DNA of 64,000 nt, taken from positions 7,139,501 through 7,203,500 of the forward strand of contig JANUWF010001176.1 in assembly GCA_026120185.1 (NCBI GenBank), in the 5' to 3' direction. Of this stretch, positions 11,241 through 22,683 are shown piece after piece; within the stretch, counting starts at the first letter, position 1, and each line of letters starts with the position of its first letter. The notes under the pieces were generated by a model. That model ran no database searches and had not been told where the DNA came from. It worked only from the letters and a program-made list of their open reading frames with translations. Source of the stretch: Voacanga thouarsii. Its lineage: Eukaryota; Streptophyta; Magnoliopsida; Gentianales; Apocynaceae. The position numbers and the translations under genes are program-made.

Positions 11241-13060
11241 TGAAAATCGAAAAATAAAAGAAAGAATTTGGTTTATGAAAACAAAATAAAATTTGTGCAC
11301 TGAAGATAATTTGGCTCTTAGGAAAACTGACATAGCTTCTTAGGAAGATTAACAGTTCCCTAAGCTAAGTGTGTTAACCACCACAAATTAATTTCCCTTC
11401 TAGGTAATGGTCTAGAGGATAACTCCATCGAGGGGATGGCCGTTTCCTCTCATTTCTTATGGACATATCTCGCACTATAACCTCCAACGTGGGCTGGCCA
11501 ATCATAGTACGTGCTCCGGGTTATTAATTATATCCCTTTATTAGATCTAGATCCTTGTGGTATTTCCATCCTATACGGGTTCACTCCCAGGGTGACGCGA
11601 GGGGACCACGATCTCTAATGAGGATCATGATGGAAGCCGTGGGGCCGTTGGAACCCTCTCCCACTTAGTCTTTTAAAATAAAGGTTTTTTTGAAAAATAT
11701 CATTTTGAAATTTCCATTAAGTTTTTCCGTAACTCAAAATAAAATTTCTAAATCCAGTAAAATCTCTATGTCAAGGTTTATATCCTTTGAGAGATTTTTT
11801 CATGGACTAATTTTATTTAAGTTAAAACGTAATGATTTTAAAAATTTTCCAATTAAAACTTTCTAGAGACTTTGGTTTCAAATTTATTTAACAAAACAAT
11901 TTTTCCTAGTGCAAAATAAAACAAAATGGTTCTCCATTTTAATTTACAAAAATACCTAAATTCAATATATTTTTTATGTCAAGGATTAAATCCTTTGAGA
12001 AAATATCCAATGATTAATTTTTGTACAAATTAAAATATCCATTTAATTTTTTGAAGAAAAATATTTTTCTTGTCAAAAAAGTTCCCAAAGACTTTGGTCT
12101 TTGAGAAAAAGCGCACATAGGTACACAAAAAAATAGCATGCTAGAAAACAGTAAATGTTTTCATGCTTTTCTATTTTTAAACCTAAGTGCCGAAATAACA
12201 GAATTAAACACATTAATTAATTAATTAATTAATGGTCTTGTTTAATCCTAAAATCCCTTACTAATATTTTTCATGCAAATATATTTCAAGAATATAAACT
12301 ATTGTAAAAATATTAACTTCACCTGGTATGGGACCCAAAACGGAAAAAGGGGGAAAAAAATAAAAAATAAAATTGACTGGCGGTCCAATGCACCCGATGC
12401 ATTGGATCCACGCCCAACTGCACTACGGTTCACCACGGCCCCGGCCGCATTGGATCAGATGTAGCCATGACCCGTGGAGCCAACCCGCGCCCGTGACCCA
12501 AGCCCACTTCTCCTCTGCTGCCGACCCGCACAAGATCCGCGCATGGACCCGTTTCCGTCTCCTCGGTGCACCGCTAACCCGCGTGCAAAATTGAACTCCA
12601 ATTGCAAACCAAATTTCAAATTGAATTCGGCTCAATTTTTACGCAATCCGACTCGGCTCCAAGGCGCGGAGGAAGCGGCTACTCTCACAGAAATCTCGGC
12701 TCGGCGCGACCGGCGGCTTAGGAACAGTTCTCCTTCTTCGTTTTTTTTTCTTCTTTAATGCGAAAATTGCAGAGCTTCTTCTGGTTCATCTTTTGCTTAT
12801 TTCTTTGGCTTCTTTGGACATTTTTACATACAAAAACTCATTCAAAACAAAAATACAATCGCCTATACCCATTTAAATTGGGTTTACATGATCAAAACAG
12901 CAAAGCCAAATTTTTTTACAAAGAATCCTATTCTTCACTGTGAAGCGTACAATCAAGCAATCCCATACCAAAACAGCGAATGATCACAGGTTTAAGCACC
13001 AAACAATCATCTTCTCCATTTTTATTAACTACCATGCTTCCTAAGTTGTTCAAAGAACCA
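11241..13060 (-). other. Untranslated leader of B, with GC-rich island
   Basis: Noncoding region between primer site and gag, aligned with the A leader over its AT-rich parts. The 12380-12740 segment is strongly GC-rich with many CpG. It is homologous to the A island only at its first ~40 bp and then unrelated. Short open frames cross it in several frames, as expected of GC-rich DNA, and none matches a family I know. Confidence 0.7.
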
Positions 13061-13076
13061 GTGGCTCTGATACTAC
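13061..13076 (-). promoter_or_regulatory. Primer binding site of B (tRNA-iMet type)
   Basis: Minus strand GTAGTATCAGAGCCAC, one base off the copia consensus in the core, lies two bases from the LTR end at 13079. Confidence 0.87.
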
Positions 13077-13078
13077 TT

Positions 13079-15118
13079 TGAAAGGAAGAAAAACAGGGGA
13101 GCATACTTCATGAGAAAAAAACAGAGAGAAAAAAAAAACAAGCCTTAATGGCCGAACGGAAGCGTTAAGATCATACCTTTGCGTGCTTTAAACCTACTAG
13201 GTTGAGTAGGAGCGGATTGACTGACAGGAATAGCTTCGCCTTGCCCACTTGAAGAAGCTTCCGGTTGAAATCCCGCTAACCTCCTACTTCACCATGTTTG
13301 CATGAACACCAAGCTTTTCAGCTCTCAGAATATGCCACTGCCCAACTTCTTGTTGGTGAACACTAGAGTGAAGAAGAGTGGTCTCTAATCTCCTTGGTTC
13401 TCTCGCAATTGATTAGCAAAGAACCAAGAACAAGAGGAAGTAAACTCACGAGAGAGAGAGCTGCGTGAACAGAAACGTGAGAGAGAGTTTTTTTGTGTGC
13501 TAGAGAGAAAAGCTAGGGAAAATAATAGGGTTTTCTCTATACAAGAGTCTTGTTTATTGTTAGCCAAAACTAGGTCTCCAATTATCTGATAAACATATCC
13601 CCCGGGATATTATATTTCAAACACCCGGATGTTATCCAGAGAATAAGTTTGGCTTAATCCTAAACTCATCTGAACCGTATATGGAAAAAACCCTATGGTC
13701 TAAGCTATAATATTTATTATTTTTCTTGGACCCAAAAGGCCCAAAATAATAAACATTAATTATTTATTTCCTGAGCTTATACAAATAACTCAATAAATAA
13801 TTAATGAGCCCAAATGAACCAAAATAATTAATCTTTAATTATTTATTTCTTGAGCTTATATAAATAACCCAATAAATAATTAAGCATTAATTATTTCTCC
13901 TTAGTTTAAGCCCAGGTTAATTTCATAATTATTCAAACTGGACCTAGGCCCTGAATAATTAATTAACCAATTAAACCAGATAATTAATTTCTCTCAACTC
14001 CTATTTTTATTTTATTTTATTTATTTATTTTATTCCAGTCTAATAATAAATTAGACATCCCTAATAAAATAAAATAAAATAAAATCCTCTTGAACTAGGA
14101 CCAATTCATCAACCCAAAATTAATTAGGACTTACGGGCTATTTCGAGGACCAAAAAGATACATCGTCGTGGCTGCTAAAATGACCAAAATACCCCTGCTA
14201 TATAAATAGCTGTATTTTACATTTTAAATATTCTAATATCACCATAAGGAAATATTGACCCCAAGGACAATGCTGCATTAGCAAAGTCTCTGACCTATAG
14301 ATGAAATGACTAAAATACCCCTTTACACATCGTCGTACATTTAGAGAGGAAGAAGTGTAATAACACCCCTCTAAATGACATCTACCATCCTTAGACTTCT
14401 AGTCCAATAATCCACGACTTCCTGGAGTGTTTCCGCTTTCCAAGGGAGCTACCCTAAAGCAAACATCCGAGTCATATTTCCTTGGGCCCTGGACATTTTA
14501 GACCATTCAGACAACCACAAGGGGCGATATAGTGTAGAAACTATCTTGTACAAGTCTATCTTAACTAACTAGTCACATATACCCAATACACAAGTATATT
14601 AGTTCTACCATAGAACCTCAACTATAGCATATCAAAGCATATGCTTCCAGCTTTGTCAGACCACCAACTCATACTTAAGTCGTAGAGCATTAGTCCACGC
14701 TGTAGCGGTAGTAGTCTAGGTTTCTATCATATAGTACTTTTAGAAACCACAACTACAGGTCCTGTTCTACGTATTCAAAATACGCTTATGTCATGAAGTG
14801 AGTGGACTACTCACTGGCTAAAAGTAAGCCATTCCCCATTTGAAATTCATAACATAATAACCTAAACATGGTGAGATTCCCATTCTGATCAATAGGTTAA
14901 GGACAAATGTTTATGTGTTAAATAACCCATGAGCCATACCTCACTGTAAAAGACCACCATTCACATGGATCACTTATTTAAACACAATGAGTCTGTTCCA
15001 ATTGAAATTGTGCACAAACAAAAAGTAAATTCACAAAAATTTTTTGAAAATAAATTCTTTTATTAAAATATTCGATTTTACATCAGAAACCTAGTCTAAG
15101 AGGGCATACAATCCAACA
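13079..15118 (-). repeat. 5' LTR of B
   Basis: 2040 bp, TG...CA, aligned along its length with 5264-7327. The subregion 13385-13567 is unusually similar to its partner at 5573-5755 (identical 60-residue conceptual translation), although it is LTR and not a gene. Flanked above by the GAAAT duplication. Confidence 0.93.
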
Positions 15119-15123
15119 GAAAT

Positions 15124-15813
15124 ATTTCCGCTTTCTAAGGGAGTTACTCTAAAGCAAATATCTAAGTCATGTTCCCCAGTGTCCTAGATAATTAGATCAT
15201 TCAGACAACCACATGGGGCAATATAGTGTAGACACTATTTTGTACAAGTCTACCTTAACTAACTAGTTACATATATCCAACATACAAGTATATTGGTCAT
15301 CCTAAAGAACTTCAATTATAGTATATCAATGCATACGCTTCTAGCTTCATCAGACCACCAACTTATACTCAAGCATAGAGTACAAGTTCACGCTGTAGCA
15401 ATTGTAGTCTAGGTTTTTATCACATAGTACTTTTTAAAAACCACTACTACTGGTCATGTTCTATGTATTCAAAATATACTTGTGTTATAAAATGAGAAGA
15501 CTATTCATTGGCTAAAGGTAAGCCATTTCCTATTTAAAATTCATAACATAATAACCTTACTATGATGAGATCCCCATTCTCATCATTCGGTTAAGAGTAA
15601 TAGTTTATGTGTTAAGTAACCCATAGTCTATACCTTACTGTGAAAGACTTCTATTCACATGGACTATTTACTTAAATATAATGGGTCTTTTCTAATGAAA
15701 ATTGTGCACAAATATAAGGAAGATTTCACAAATAATTTCTGAGAAAAATACTTTTATTAATACAAGTCAAAATTATACCAGAAATCTAGTCTAAGAGGGC
15801 ATACATCCCAACA
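15124..15813 (-). repeat. 5' LTR of A, part 2 (start of LTR)
   Basis: Continues the LTR broken at 5263. On the minus strand it begins TGTTGGGATGTATGCCC, like the D LTR at 49479 and the B LTR start. Joining 5263 to 15124 restores colinearity with the other copia LTRs. Confidence 0.88.
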
Positions 15814-16102
15814 GTTCTCACTCCTTGATTATCCTTGTGACTTTTCTTGTGTGACTTGATTTTCTCTAATATATTAGGTGTGTGTTTTATTGACCTCTAT
15901 TCTTTTGTTTTATTGGCTAAACAATAAAAATTTGGGTAAAGTAATGTGGGAGTCTAAATTCTCGTTGATTCGATATTTGCTATTCTATATACTGTATGAT
16001 GGGTATACTTGCCCGTATATGTAATTTTAATGGTTGGCATTTTATTAAAGCTTGATTGTGTAATTTTTTGATAATATTTTCTACGCTAAAAAACACACAT
16101 GA
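15814..16102 (+). repeat. LTR I, 3' tail
   Basis: Plus-oriented 3' end of an LTR of the C/E/H family. It aligns with J near 36540-36765 (CTCACTCCTTGATTATCCTTGTG; GGCTAAACAATAAA) and, in reverse, with the element E LTRs. Its 5' part must lie beyond A, off the left edge. It ends near CACACATGA rather than in the usual CATCA. Confidence 0.75.
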
Positions 16103-16132
16103 ATTGTTGATTTTTTATATTTTTCAAAAACT

Positions 16133-17621
16133 TGATATGTGTTTTTTAGTGTAGAAATTATTACCAATAAATTACACCATCAATCATGCTTTAATAAAAT
16201 GCTAACTACTAAAACCACACATACGGGCAAGTATACCCATTGTATAATATAAAAAATAGTAAGTATCGAATCCACGAGAACTTAAGCTCCCACCTTACTT
16301 TACCCAAATCTTTATTGTTTAGCTAATAAAATAAGAAGTAATAAATAAAACACTAACCTAATATAGTAGAGAATAGACCAAGTTCATACAAGATAAGTCA
16401 CAAGAATTATCAAGGAGTAATAATAAGGAGAAAAGACATGTAAATAGATAGAAATCCTCAAAGACATAGCAATGATTGATTAGCACTTTCAACAATTAAT
16501 TATCATCTTGGCACCATGAAGGAACTTAAGTAAGATCCAATCATTTCCCAAGTCATGAATTTACTTATGTAGACTCCACTTCTTTCCCAATCTATGGAAT
16601 CACTATGCCTTGATTAATTTAACAGATTTCCCAATAGCACTAAAATAGCCAAAAGATGCATTAAACTCATACCTCATAAACATGAAATTAGCCAATGACC
16701 CTTTGCCTGAGATGAAATCAACTAATCTTTGATCACTTAGGTTCTTTAATCTTAACTTCGTTTCCCAAGTCTATTAACATTTAACAAATACAAAATCAAT
16801 GCAATGAACTTCTAACATCGTTTTCTGAGTCAATTAGAAGAAAATGCATCCATAACCAATGATAATAAGTAATCAAATACCAAGGACAATAATCAATTGA
16901 TTAAAAAACCAAAATCAATACAAAGTCAAGAATCTAAAAAAAACCTCTAAATACAATTAAAATAATGAAAACTTAAATTATCAATAAATTACAACGAAGA
17001 GAAAAAAAAACCACTTATAGACAAGTAAGCCTTCTTTTTCTTCCTTGAAACCTTCTTCAGCAACGTCCTCTTCTCTTCCAAGAATTCTCCTTCAATCCTC
17101 CTAAATCTTGGTGTTTCTCTAGGAGTTTCCTATGGGTTTGCAAATTCCAAAGGTGAAAACTGATTTAAAGATGTTATTCTCTTGTATTTATAGGAGTTCT
17201 AATTGCCAAAAAGTGTATACAAGAGTTCTTTTATGTGGTTGAAGGAGTTCACAAAAGAAGCAAACTGAAGTTACCAAAATCTGCTTGGAAAAAAAAAAAA
17301 AATCGCCGACACTGATCAGAACAGATATGGTGCCAGTTCCATTCGACCCACTTAGCTCCAGGTCCAATCTATTTCTCCTCAAAATTACTACTTTTCTAGA
17401 ACAAACTTGGTGCCTGGTACCTTTACTGGACCTGGTGCCAGCTCTAATCTGGAATCTTTCACTTTTTGCTTGAAAACCATTTAAATCTGTACAAATTTGT
17501 CAAAAATACTTTTTACAAGCAAAATGTCAAATAGAAAGGAATATGCTTAGTTATTACATCAAAAGTATCTCAATTTAACCTTAAATAACTAGAAAAATAG
17601 TGATGATTTTAGCCCCTATCA
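16133..17621 (-). repeat. 3' LTR of E
   Basis: Minus strand TGATAGGGGCTAAAATCATC... to ...CACATATCA. It contains a TATA-like CTATAAATACAAG near 17183-17195 (minus) and, upstream of it, GC-richer units (GTGCCAG, GCTCCAG, GTGCCTG) at 17320-17455. Its lower end faces LTR I tail to tail. Confidence 0.85.
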
Positions 17622-17655
17622 CATACCCCCCACATTTGAACTTTTGCTTGTCCTC
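17622..17655 (-). promoter_or_regulatory. Polypurine tract of E
   Basis: Minus strand AATGTGGGGGGTATG directly precedes the 3' LTR, itself preceded by GAGGACAAGCAAAAG. The same arrangement stands before the C 3' LTR at 56942-56978. Three further PPT-like copies lie inside E. Confidence 0.8.
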
Positions 17656-19280
17656 AAGCAAAAACACTTAAGCTAAGAAAATCCACAAGAAAACACAAAT
17701 CTTTATTCTTCTAGAACTTTTGAAACATAGCAAGGAGTATAACTTCCCTTTAAACTTTAAATAAAACCCTTTCCATTCATCAAACCCTTTGAAAACAATT
17801 CAAAAATTGAAAATTTGACAAGACCTCACAAAACTCTTGAAGTCAAATTAATCAAATTTATACCTTTGTTTAAGAAAATTATTTCACCATTCAAGTAAAA
17901 ATATAGATAACATGAATCACACAAGTTAAGCTATCTACCAACTCAAGCATTATAAATCCAAAACTTGCACTCAAGTCATGATGTAAGGAAAACAATAAAA
18001 AAAAAAATTCTCTCAATTTTTTCAATGACTTAGGTAATTGATAGCCTCAAGTATATGGATTTCTCTTCACACACTATATTTGCCCCCTTGTAGTAATCAC
18101 TCTTCATTTTTTTCAACATCTTTCCTATCTTTTCTTTTTGGAAATTCATAGCCTCAAGAAAGTTGATTTCTCTTCACTATCCGTATTGGCCTCCATAATT
18201 AAGCAAAAATATAATACTTTCTCATTTTCAAAGAGGAAATAACAATCAACTCATTTTTCTCAAATTTTCAACTCGCACAAATTCTCCACAAATTTTCCTC
18301 TCAAAGATTTTTATCTCAAAGCTAAGCAAAGTTTAAACCCATAATACAAGAGTTAGCCAATAAACTTTCCCCACATTCATCATATTTTTCATATTCAAAC
18401 TAGAGGAGTTAAATAATACTCAAATACCAATGCATAAACAAGATTAATCCAAAATCACAAGTCTTAACAATATCCTATCCAATAAACCAATTTCATAAAA
18501 ATTCACCAAATGAATGACAAAAATTTATATCTAAGTAAGAAAAAGAATTAAATCATTGCTAAACAATGAAAACCACAAAAAATTTTGTAAATTTTCAGAA
18601 AAATGATATGGAAAATATCTCCAATACCTAAAAACTTCCCCCACACTTAAACGAGACATTGTCCTCAATGGCAAAAAATAGAACAATAAAAGCAAAGCCA
18701 AGAAGATCAAAATAAATAAAAAGGAAAAATAGAGAAAAGAAAAATACTTTCATAATCATGTTCCATAGCTCAAGTTTAAAAATTTAGCATTTAGCTTGAT
18801 ACTATGAAAATATCAAGATAATTGATAAAAATGTGGACAAAGAATATCACCAAACCACTCTCCCATACTTAAACTAAACAATGTCCTCATTGGCTAAAAA
18901 TTAACTCATTAAAGCATCTCCAAAGGGACCAAAAATGGTAAAGGAGGAAGAAAGTTAAGCAATACTCCCCAAGTGCAATAAGTTCCAATAGATATCAAAA
19001 CTGGAAATAGAGAAGAGAGACTGGTTAAAAGGACTTTATTCCGACTTACAAAAGAAAACACAAATAAAAGCACAAAGAAAATAATAAGAAAAGAAAGACA
19101 TACCTAAATAAAAGAAAAAAAAAATACTAATAAAAATCCTAACAAAGAAAATAAAGACACACCTCACTCCCCCACATTTCAGATAGAAATATTTTCCTTA
19201 TTACTTGGAGGTAAAAGACACTTAACAACTTAAACAAAACAAAACCCAAAACAAAGATACAAACTCTTTTCACTCATCCT
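17656..19280 (-). other. Internal noncoding region of E
   Basis: AT-rich DNA without convincing coding potential. It holds PPT-like purine motifs at 18635-18666, 18858-18888 and 19167-19185, each reading on the minus strand as a GGACAATGT-type segment then TTAAGT followed by a G-run, the last one abbreviated. Confidence 0.6.
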
Positions 19281-19289
19281 GCTTTCTCA

Positions 19290-20100
19290 TCAAATATTTG
19301 TAAAAGAACTCATTGAAAAAGGTAGGCATGATGAATGTAGATAGAAGAGAGGGTTTTGAAAAATGAAGGATACATTGAAAATATTAGTTACAATGAATGT
19401 TAATGCATGACCCCCTTTCCGTAGCATTTTTTTAGACATATAAATCAAGTTTTCAACACAAAGATGTAAATTATGTCTAAAAAGTGTGTAAACATGAGAA
19501 TCACCACTTATCCTTTGAAAAGATTTGTAACAATTGAAATTCCCTTGAAAACTTAGCAATTGAGTTCTTAAAAATAGGATCAAGAAATCCTTACTTTTCA
19601 ACACATGGTCTACAAAAACTAAGTTACTTCCCTTTGAATGGGATGAAGGATAGAAATTACCACTATCCTCCAAGGACTTCCTATGATATAGTGTTGAAAG
19701 ATCCAACTCCTTAAGACATGTTAAACTCCATACATCATCATTTGGACCATTGTCCTCCAGAATGGAGAGGAACCTAGGAAATTAAGTGACAAAGAGAGAT
19801 TAGAAGTATTAGCACATAGAGAAGAATCGAATACCTCCATTTCCACATTGGACAATTATTCCTCGTATCCTCTCTCTTTTCCTTGGGGATTCAGTTGTTC
19901 AAGTGTATGGGCCTTTATGGTATCCTCAACCAACTTGGCTAGTTGTATTCTTTGACGGCTCATTCGTTCGGATGTTTTTTCATGCCATATAATAGATATG
20001 TTTGTGTTGGCAACAAAGAATTTGATTGAAGCTTCAAGTGATATCTCACTAAAAGTGTTAATCCAAGCTTGCAATTTTGTCAATCTATCATCATTGTAGC
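19290..20100 (-). pseudogene. Conserved ORF of the C/E/H family, decayed copy in E
   Basis: About 270 codons in two main open parts, 20083-19856 (TKLQAWINTFSEISLEASIK) and 19706-19290 (MDLSTLYHRKSLEDSGNFYP), joined by a short stretch with a stop and frame change. Matching residues in C (54063-54838) and H (62560-63280) include FSE.SL, HTLEQ, NFYPS, SKDFLI and LHLCVE/LHLYV. I do not recognise the protein: it has no protease, RT, integrase or clear CCHC motif. Its place just after the primer site is that of gag, so a diverged gag-like or accessory protein is possible. Confidence 0.7.
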
Positions 20101-20338
20101 TCCTTTAATCTTATGCTCAAAAGTAATTGTCCATGATGATGTCAATGTCGCACTTAAAGAAAAATAAAATCAAATCGAAAATAAAAATAAAAACAAACAA
20201 AAGTAATAGAAAAACAAAGAAAAAGAAAAACACACAAATGAGAAATATTCACAAGCCACCTAAAAACAAAAGTTAGTGATATTTATAAATACAACAAAGG
20301 CTAAATCAACAAGATTCAAGTGTTTCCGATAGTGCCTA

Positions 20339-20356
20339 TCTTCGGCAACAGCACCA
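20339..20356 (-). promoter_or_regulatory. Primer binding site of E (tRNA-Asp type, mutated)
   Basis: Minus strand TGGTGCTGTTGCCGAAG matches the tRNA-Asp complement TGGCGCCGTTGCCGGGG at 13 of 17 bases, five bases inside the LTR end at 20363. Confidence 0.75.
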
Positions 20357-20362
20357 AAACCT

Positions 20363-21862
20363 TGATGCATATTTTTTAGTGTAGAAATTATTACCAACAA
20401 ATTATACAATCAATCAAGCTTTAATAAAATGATAACTACTAAAACCACGTATACGGGCAAGTATACCCATCATATAGTATAGGAAATAGTAGGTATTGAA
20501 TCCATGAGAGCTTAGACTCCGCATCTTACTTTACCTAAATCTTTATTGTTTAGTCAATAAAATAAAAGAATAGAGGTAAATAAAACACTAACCTAATATA
20601 CTAGAGAAAATCAAGTCACACAAGAAAAGTCACAAGGATAATCAAGGAGTGAGAACAAGGAGAAAAGACTTGTAAATAGATAGAAATCGTTGAATACACA
20701 ATAATGATTAACTAGCTATTCTCTCAATTAGCTATTATCTTGGCATCATGAAGGATTAAAGTAGACCTACTCCGTTTGCAATCCATGGAATCACTATCTT
20801 CTAGTTAAATTAGTGAACATATTCTGTCTCAACCAATTTACCCAAAAGATGCATTAAAATTAATCCGCACATAAATCCCCATATTCTAGGTGATTTAAGC
20901 ATGAAATTAGCCAATGAATTTATATTCTAACAATCATCAACCAATCTTTGATTACTTAGTCTTTACCCTTAACCTCCTTTTCAAACAAGTTAAGAATAGC
21001 TAGTATTGAATTAATTTGTTGTTCATTCTCTCCTAACATCATTTTGCAAGTTAATTAGAAGAGAACTAATCAATCCAACAAGATATTATACTCAAGTAAT
21101 CAAATACTAAGAATAGTAATAAATTGATCAAATAATTAAAATCAATACAAAATCATGAATCCAAAAGAAAATTCTTTAAAGACAATGAAAACATTAATCT
21201 CAAATTGTTAATAAATTATAAAGAAGAGAAAAAGAAACCACTCATAGACAAGTAAGCTTTCTTCTTCTTCCTTGAAACCTTCATGAGCAACCTCATTTTC
21301 TTCTCCAAGAATTCTCCTTGATCCTCTTAAATCTTGGTGTTTCTCTAGGAGCTTTCTAAAGATATTATATTGAAGAATTGAAAACTATGAAAACTCTGAA
21401 AATTAGTTTGTACAATGTTATTCTCTTGTATATATAGGAGTTCTAATTGCCAAAAATTATGTACAAGAGTCTTTTTCTGTGGTTGAAAGAGTTCCCAAAA
21501 TAATCAAACTGAAATTGCCAAAATCTGCTCTGAAAAGAAAAAATCACCTACACTAATCAGAATGGACCTGGTGCCGGGTCCATTCGACTCACCTGGCACC
21601 GGGTCCAATCTGTTTCTCCTCAAAATTGCTGCTTTTCCAGAACAAACCTAGTGGCGGGTGCCTTAACTGGACTTGGCACGGGGTCCAATCTGGAATCTTT
21701 CACTTTTTGTTCGAAATTCACTTAAATCTTTACAAATTTATCAAAAACACTTTTTACAAGCAAAATGTCAATTAGGAAGGAATATGCCTAGTTATTACAT
21801 CAAAAGTATCACAAAATACCCTCAAATAACTAGAAAAATAGTGATGAATTTAACCTTTATCA
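20363..21862 (-). repeat. 5' LTR of E
   Basis: 1500 bp from minus-strand TGATAAAGGTTAAATTCATC to ...TATGCATCA. A GC-richer module with three or four CCTGGTGCCGGG-like units lies at 21555-21690, upstream of TATATATA (minus, near 21430). Confidence 0.85.
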
Positions 21863-22042
21863 GTTTGGTTGAATTAATTGGGACTGGGGAGATACATACC
21901 TGTTTTTGAGATTCATAAGGTGGATGACGAGGTTTTGTCCTTGTTGAATTTGGAAGATTTGAAGGACAGGGGGATTAATATTGTTAGCTCCAGGAGGAAA
22001 ATGTACTACTCCATTTAGAAGCTTAATAGAGGATTCTTGTAA
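21863..22042 (+). pseudogene. SAM (sterile alpha motif) domain exon fragment
   Basis: Frame beginning at 21878 reads LGLGRYIPVFEIHKVDDEVL and continues with LEDLKDRGIN and SRRKMYYSI, the classic second half of a SAM domain as found at the C terminus of plant SAM-domain proteins. SAM domains mediate protein-protein or RNA contacts. The domain's start is cut by the E insertion, one extra G near 21880 breaks the link to the residues just upstream, and a TAG replaces the expected Gln codon after YYSI, seven codons before a final TAA. It is a broken terminal exon. The parent gene cannot be named. Confidence 0.8.
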
Positions 22043-22683
22043 ACAGTGGTGTTGATATGTGGAAAGAGAAGATTTGGCAGTTGAAAGTTTTTTTTTTTTT
22101 TTTTGTTTTTTTTGTGGATATAGCTTTGGCAGCCTACAGATGGAAATGGAATAGCTGGTGAAAACATAAGCTTATCATTTGGGCTATTTTTTTGTAGCCT
22201 AGACCAGTAATTTGCATTGTAATCATTGTCATTTTGAGGCTATCTTAGATTTGCATTTTGTTTTACTAATGTGGCTTAATGGTACACAGAGATCTAGTTA
22301 GTAATGATGTTGCTAATATAGTTCATAGGTAGAGAATACTAATGATTGTTCACCGCAAGGTCAAACTTAATGATCATTTTATTAGTATGAGAATAGTTGG
22401 TGTTATTTGGATTATGACCCTCATGGTTTTAGGAAGTTTTCCTTCATCTAGCTTATTCTTTCCTATTATTATGTGCACTATCTGGATTTTAATGGTTCAT
22501 AAAGCTTAGTTTTTATTAGTTGCTTTCTTTTGTTTCTTTTTGTTTAATTTGATTTTTAACTATCCAGGAAATTAATTTTTAATGTTAACGAGTGAAACGA
22601 TTTTCTTTTACTTATGTTGCTCTAGGGGATTTTGCTGTTAGTTTAAGGTATTCTAGTTTTCTTACATTATGCTGCTAGCTTGT
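22043..22683 (+). other. Noncoding flank after the SAM exon
   Basis: AT-rich with a T-run near 22090-22112. It looks like 3' untranslated or intergenic DNA and lacks LTR similarity. It ends at CTTGT, the target site of LTR P, and resumes at 26129. Confidence 0.6.

Larger units (their letters stand above)
5264..15118 (-). mobile_element. Complete Ty1/copia element B, 9.86 kb
   Basis: Full-length LTR retrotransposon transcribed leftwards. Both LTRs end TG...CA (plus-strand ends TGAAGG and ATCCAACA), and a perfect 5-bp GAAAT target duplication flanks it (5259-5263 and 15119-15123). Order along its sense: 5' LTR, primer site, ~1.85-kb leader, gag, protease, integrase, reverse transcriptase, RNase H, PPT, 3' LTR; integrase before reverse transcriptase defines copia. 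Several stops and frameshifts (gag, zinc knuckle, RT-RNase H) make it inactive as it stands. Its LTRs have diverged by substitutions and small indels. It inserted into the LTR of a relative, element A. Confidence 0.95.
1..15813 (-). mobile_element. Ty1/copia element A (5' portion, interrupted by element B)
   Basis: Decayed LTR retrotransposon of the copia superfamily, transcribed leftwards. Seen in order along its sense: 5' LTR (upper end at 15813, interrupted by element B), primer binding site at 4000-4014, a long leader, gag, zinc knuckle, protease and the start of integrase, which runs off the left edge. The reverse transcriptase and 3' LTR must lie outside the window. Its LTR and coding remnants are clearly related to elements B and D. 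The right flank is the LTR tail at 15814, so A inserted into that LTR; the matching target duplication (GTTCT expected) is not visible. Confidence 0.9.
16133..21862 (-). mobile_element. Non-autonomous LTR element E (tRNA-Asp primer type)
   Basis: Two LTRs of about 1.5 kb in the same orientation enclose 2.7 kb of internal DNA with a primer site at one end and a PPT at the other, so sense is leftwards. No reverse transcriptase, integrase or protease motif is visible inside. The only coding-like sequence is the conserved ORF at about 19290-20100, also found in C and H. The LTRs differ at many positions (old insertion), and the outer flanks (AAACT on the left, GTTTG on the right) do not form a duplication, so an end has been rearranged. 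Confidence 0.85.

Noticed and set aside
12373..12758. Several overlapping 60-95-codon frames in the B leader
   Set aside because: All lie in a CpG-rich island where stops are rare in every frame; no domain match, and the A island does not preserve any of them.
5573..13567. Identical 60-residue frames at 5573-5755 and 13385-13567
   Set aside because: They are the same place in the two LTRs of B; identity reflects the LTR pair, not a duplicated gene.
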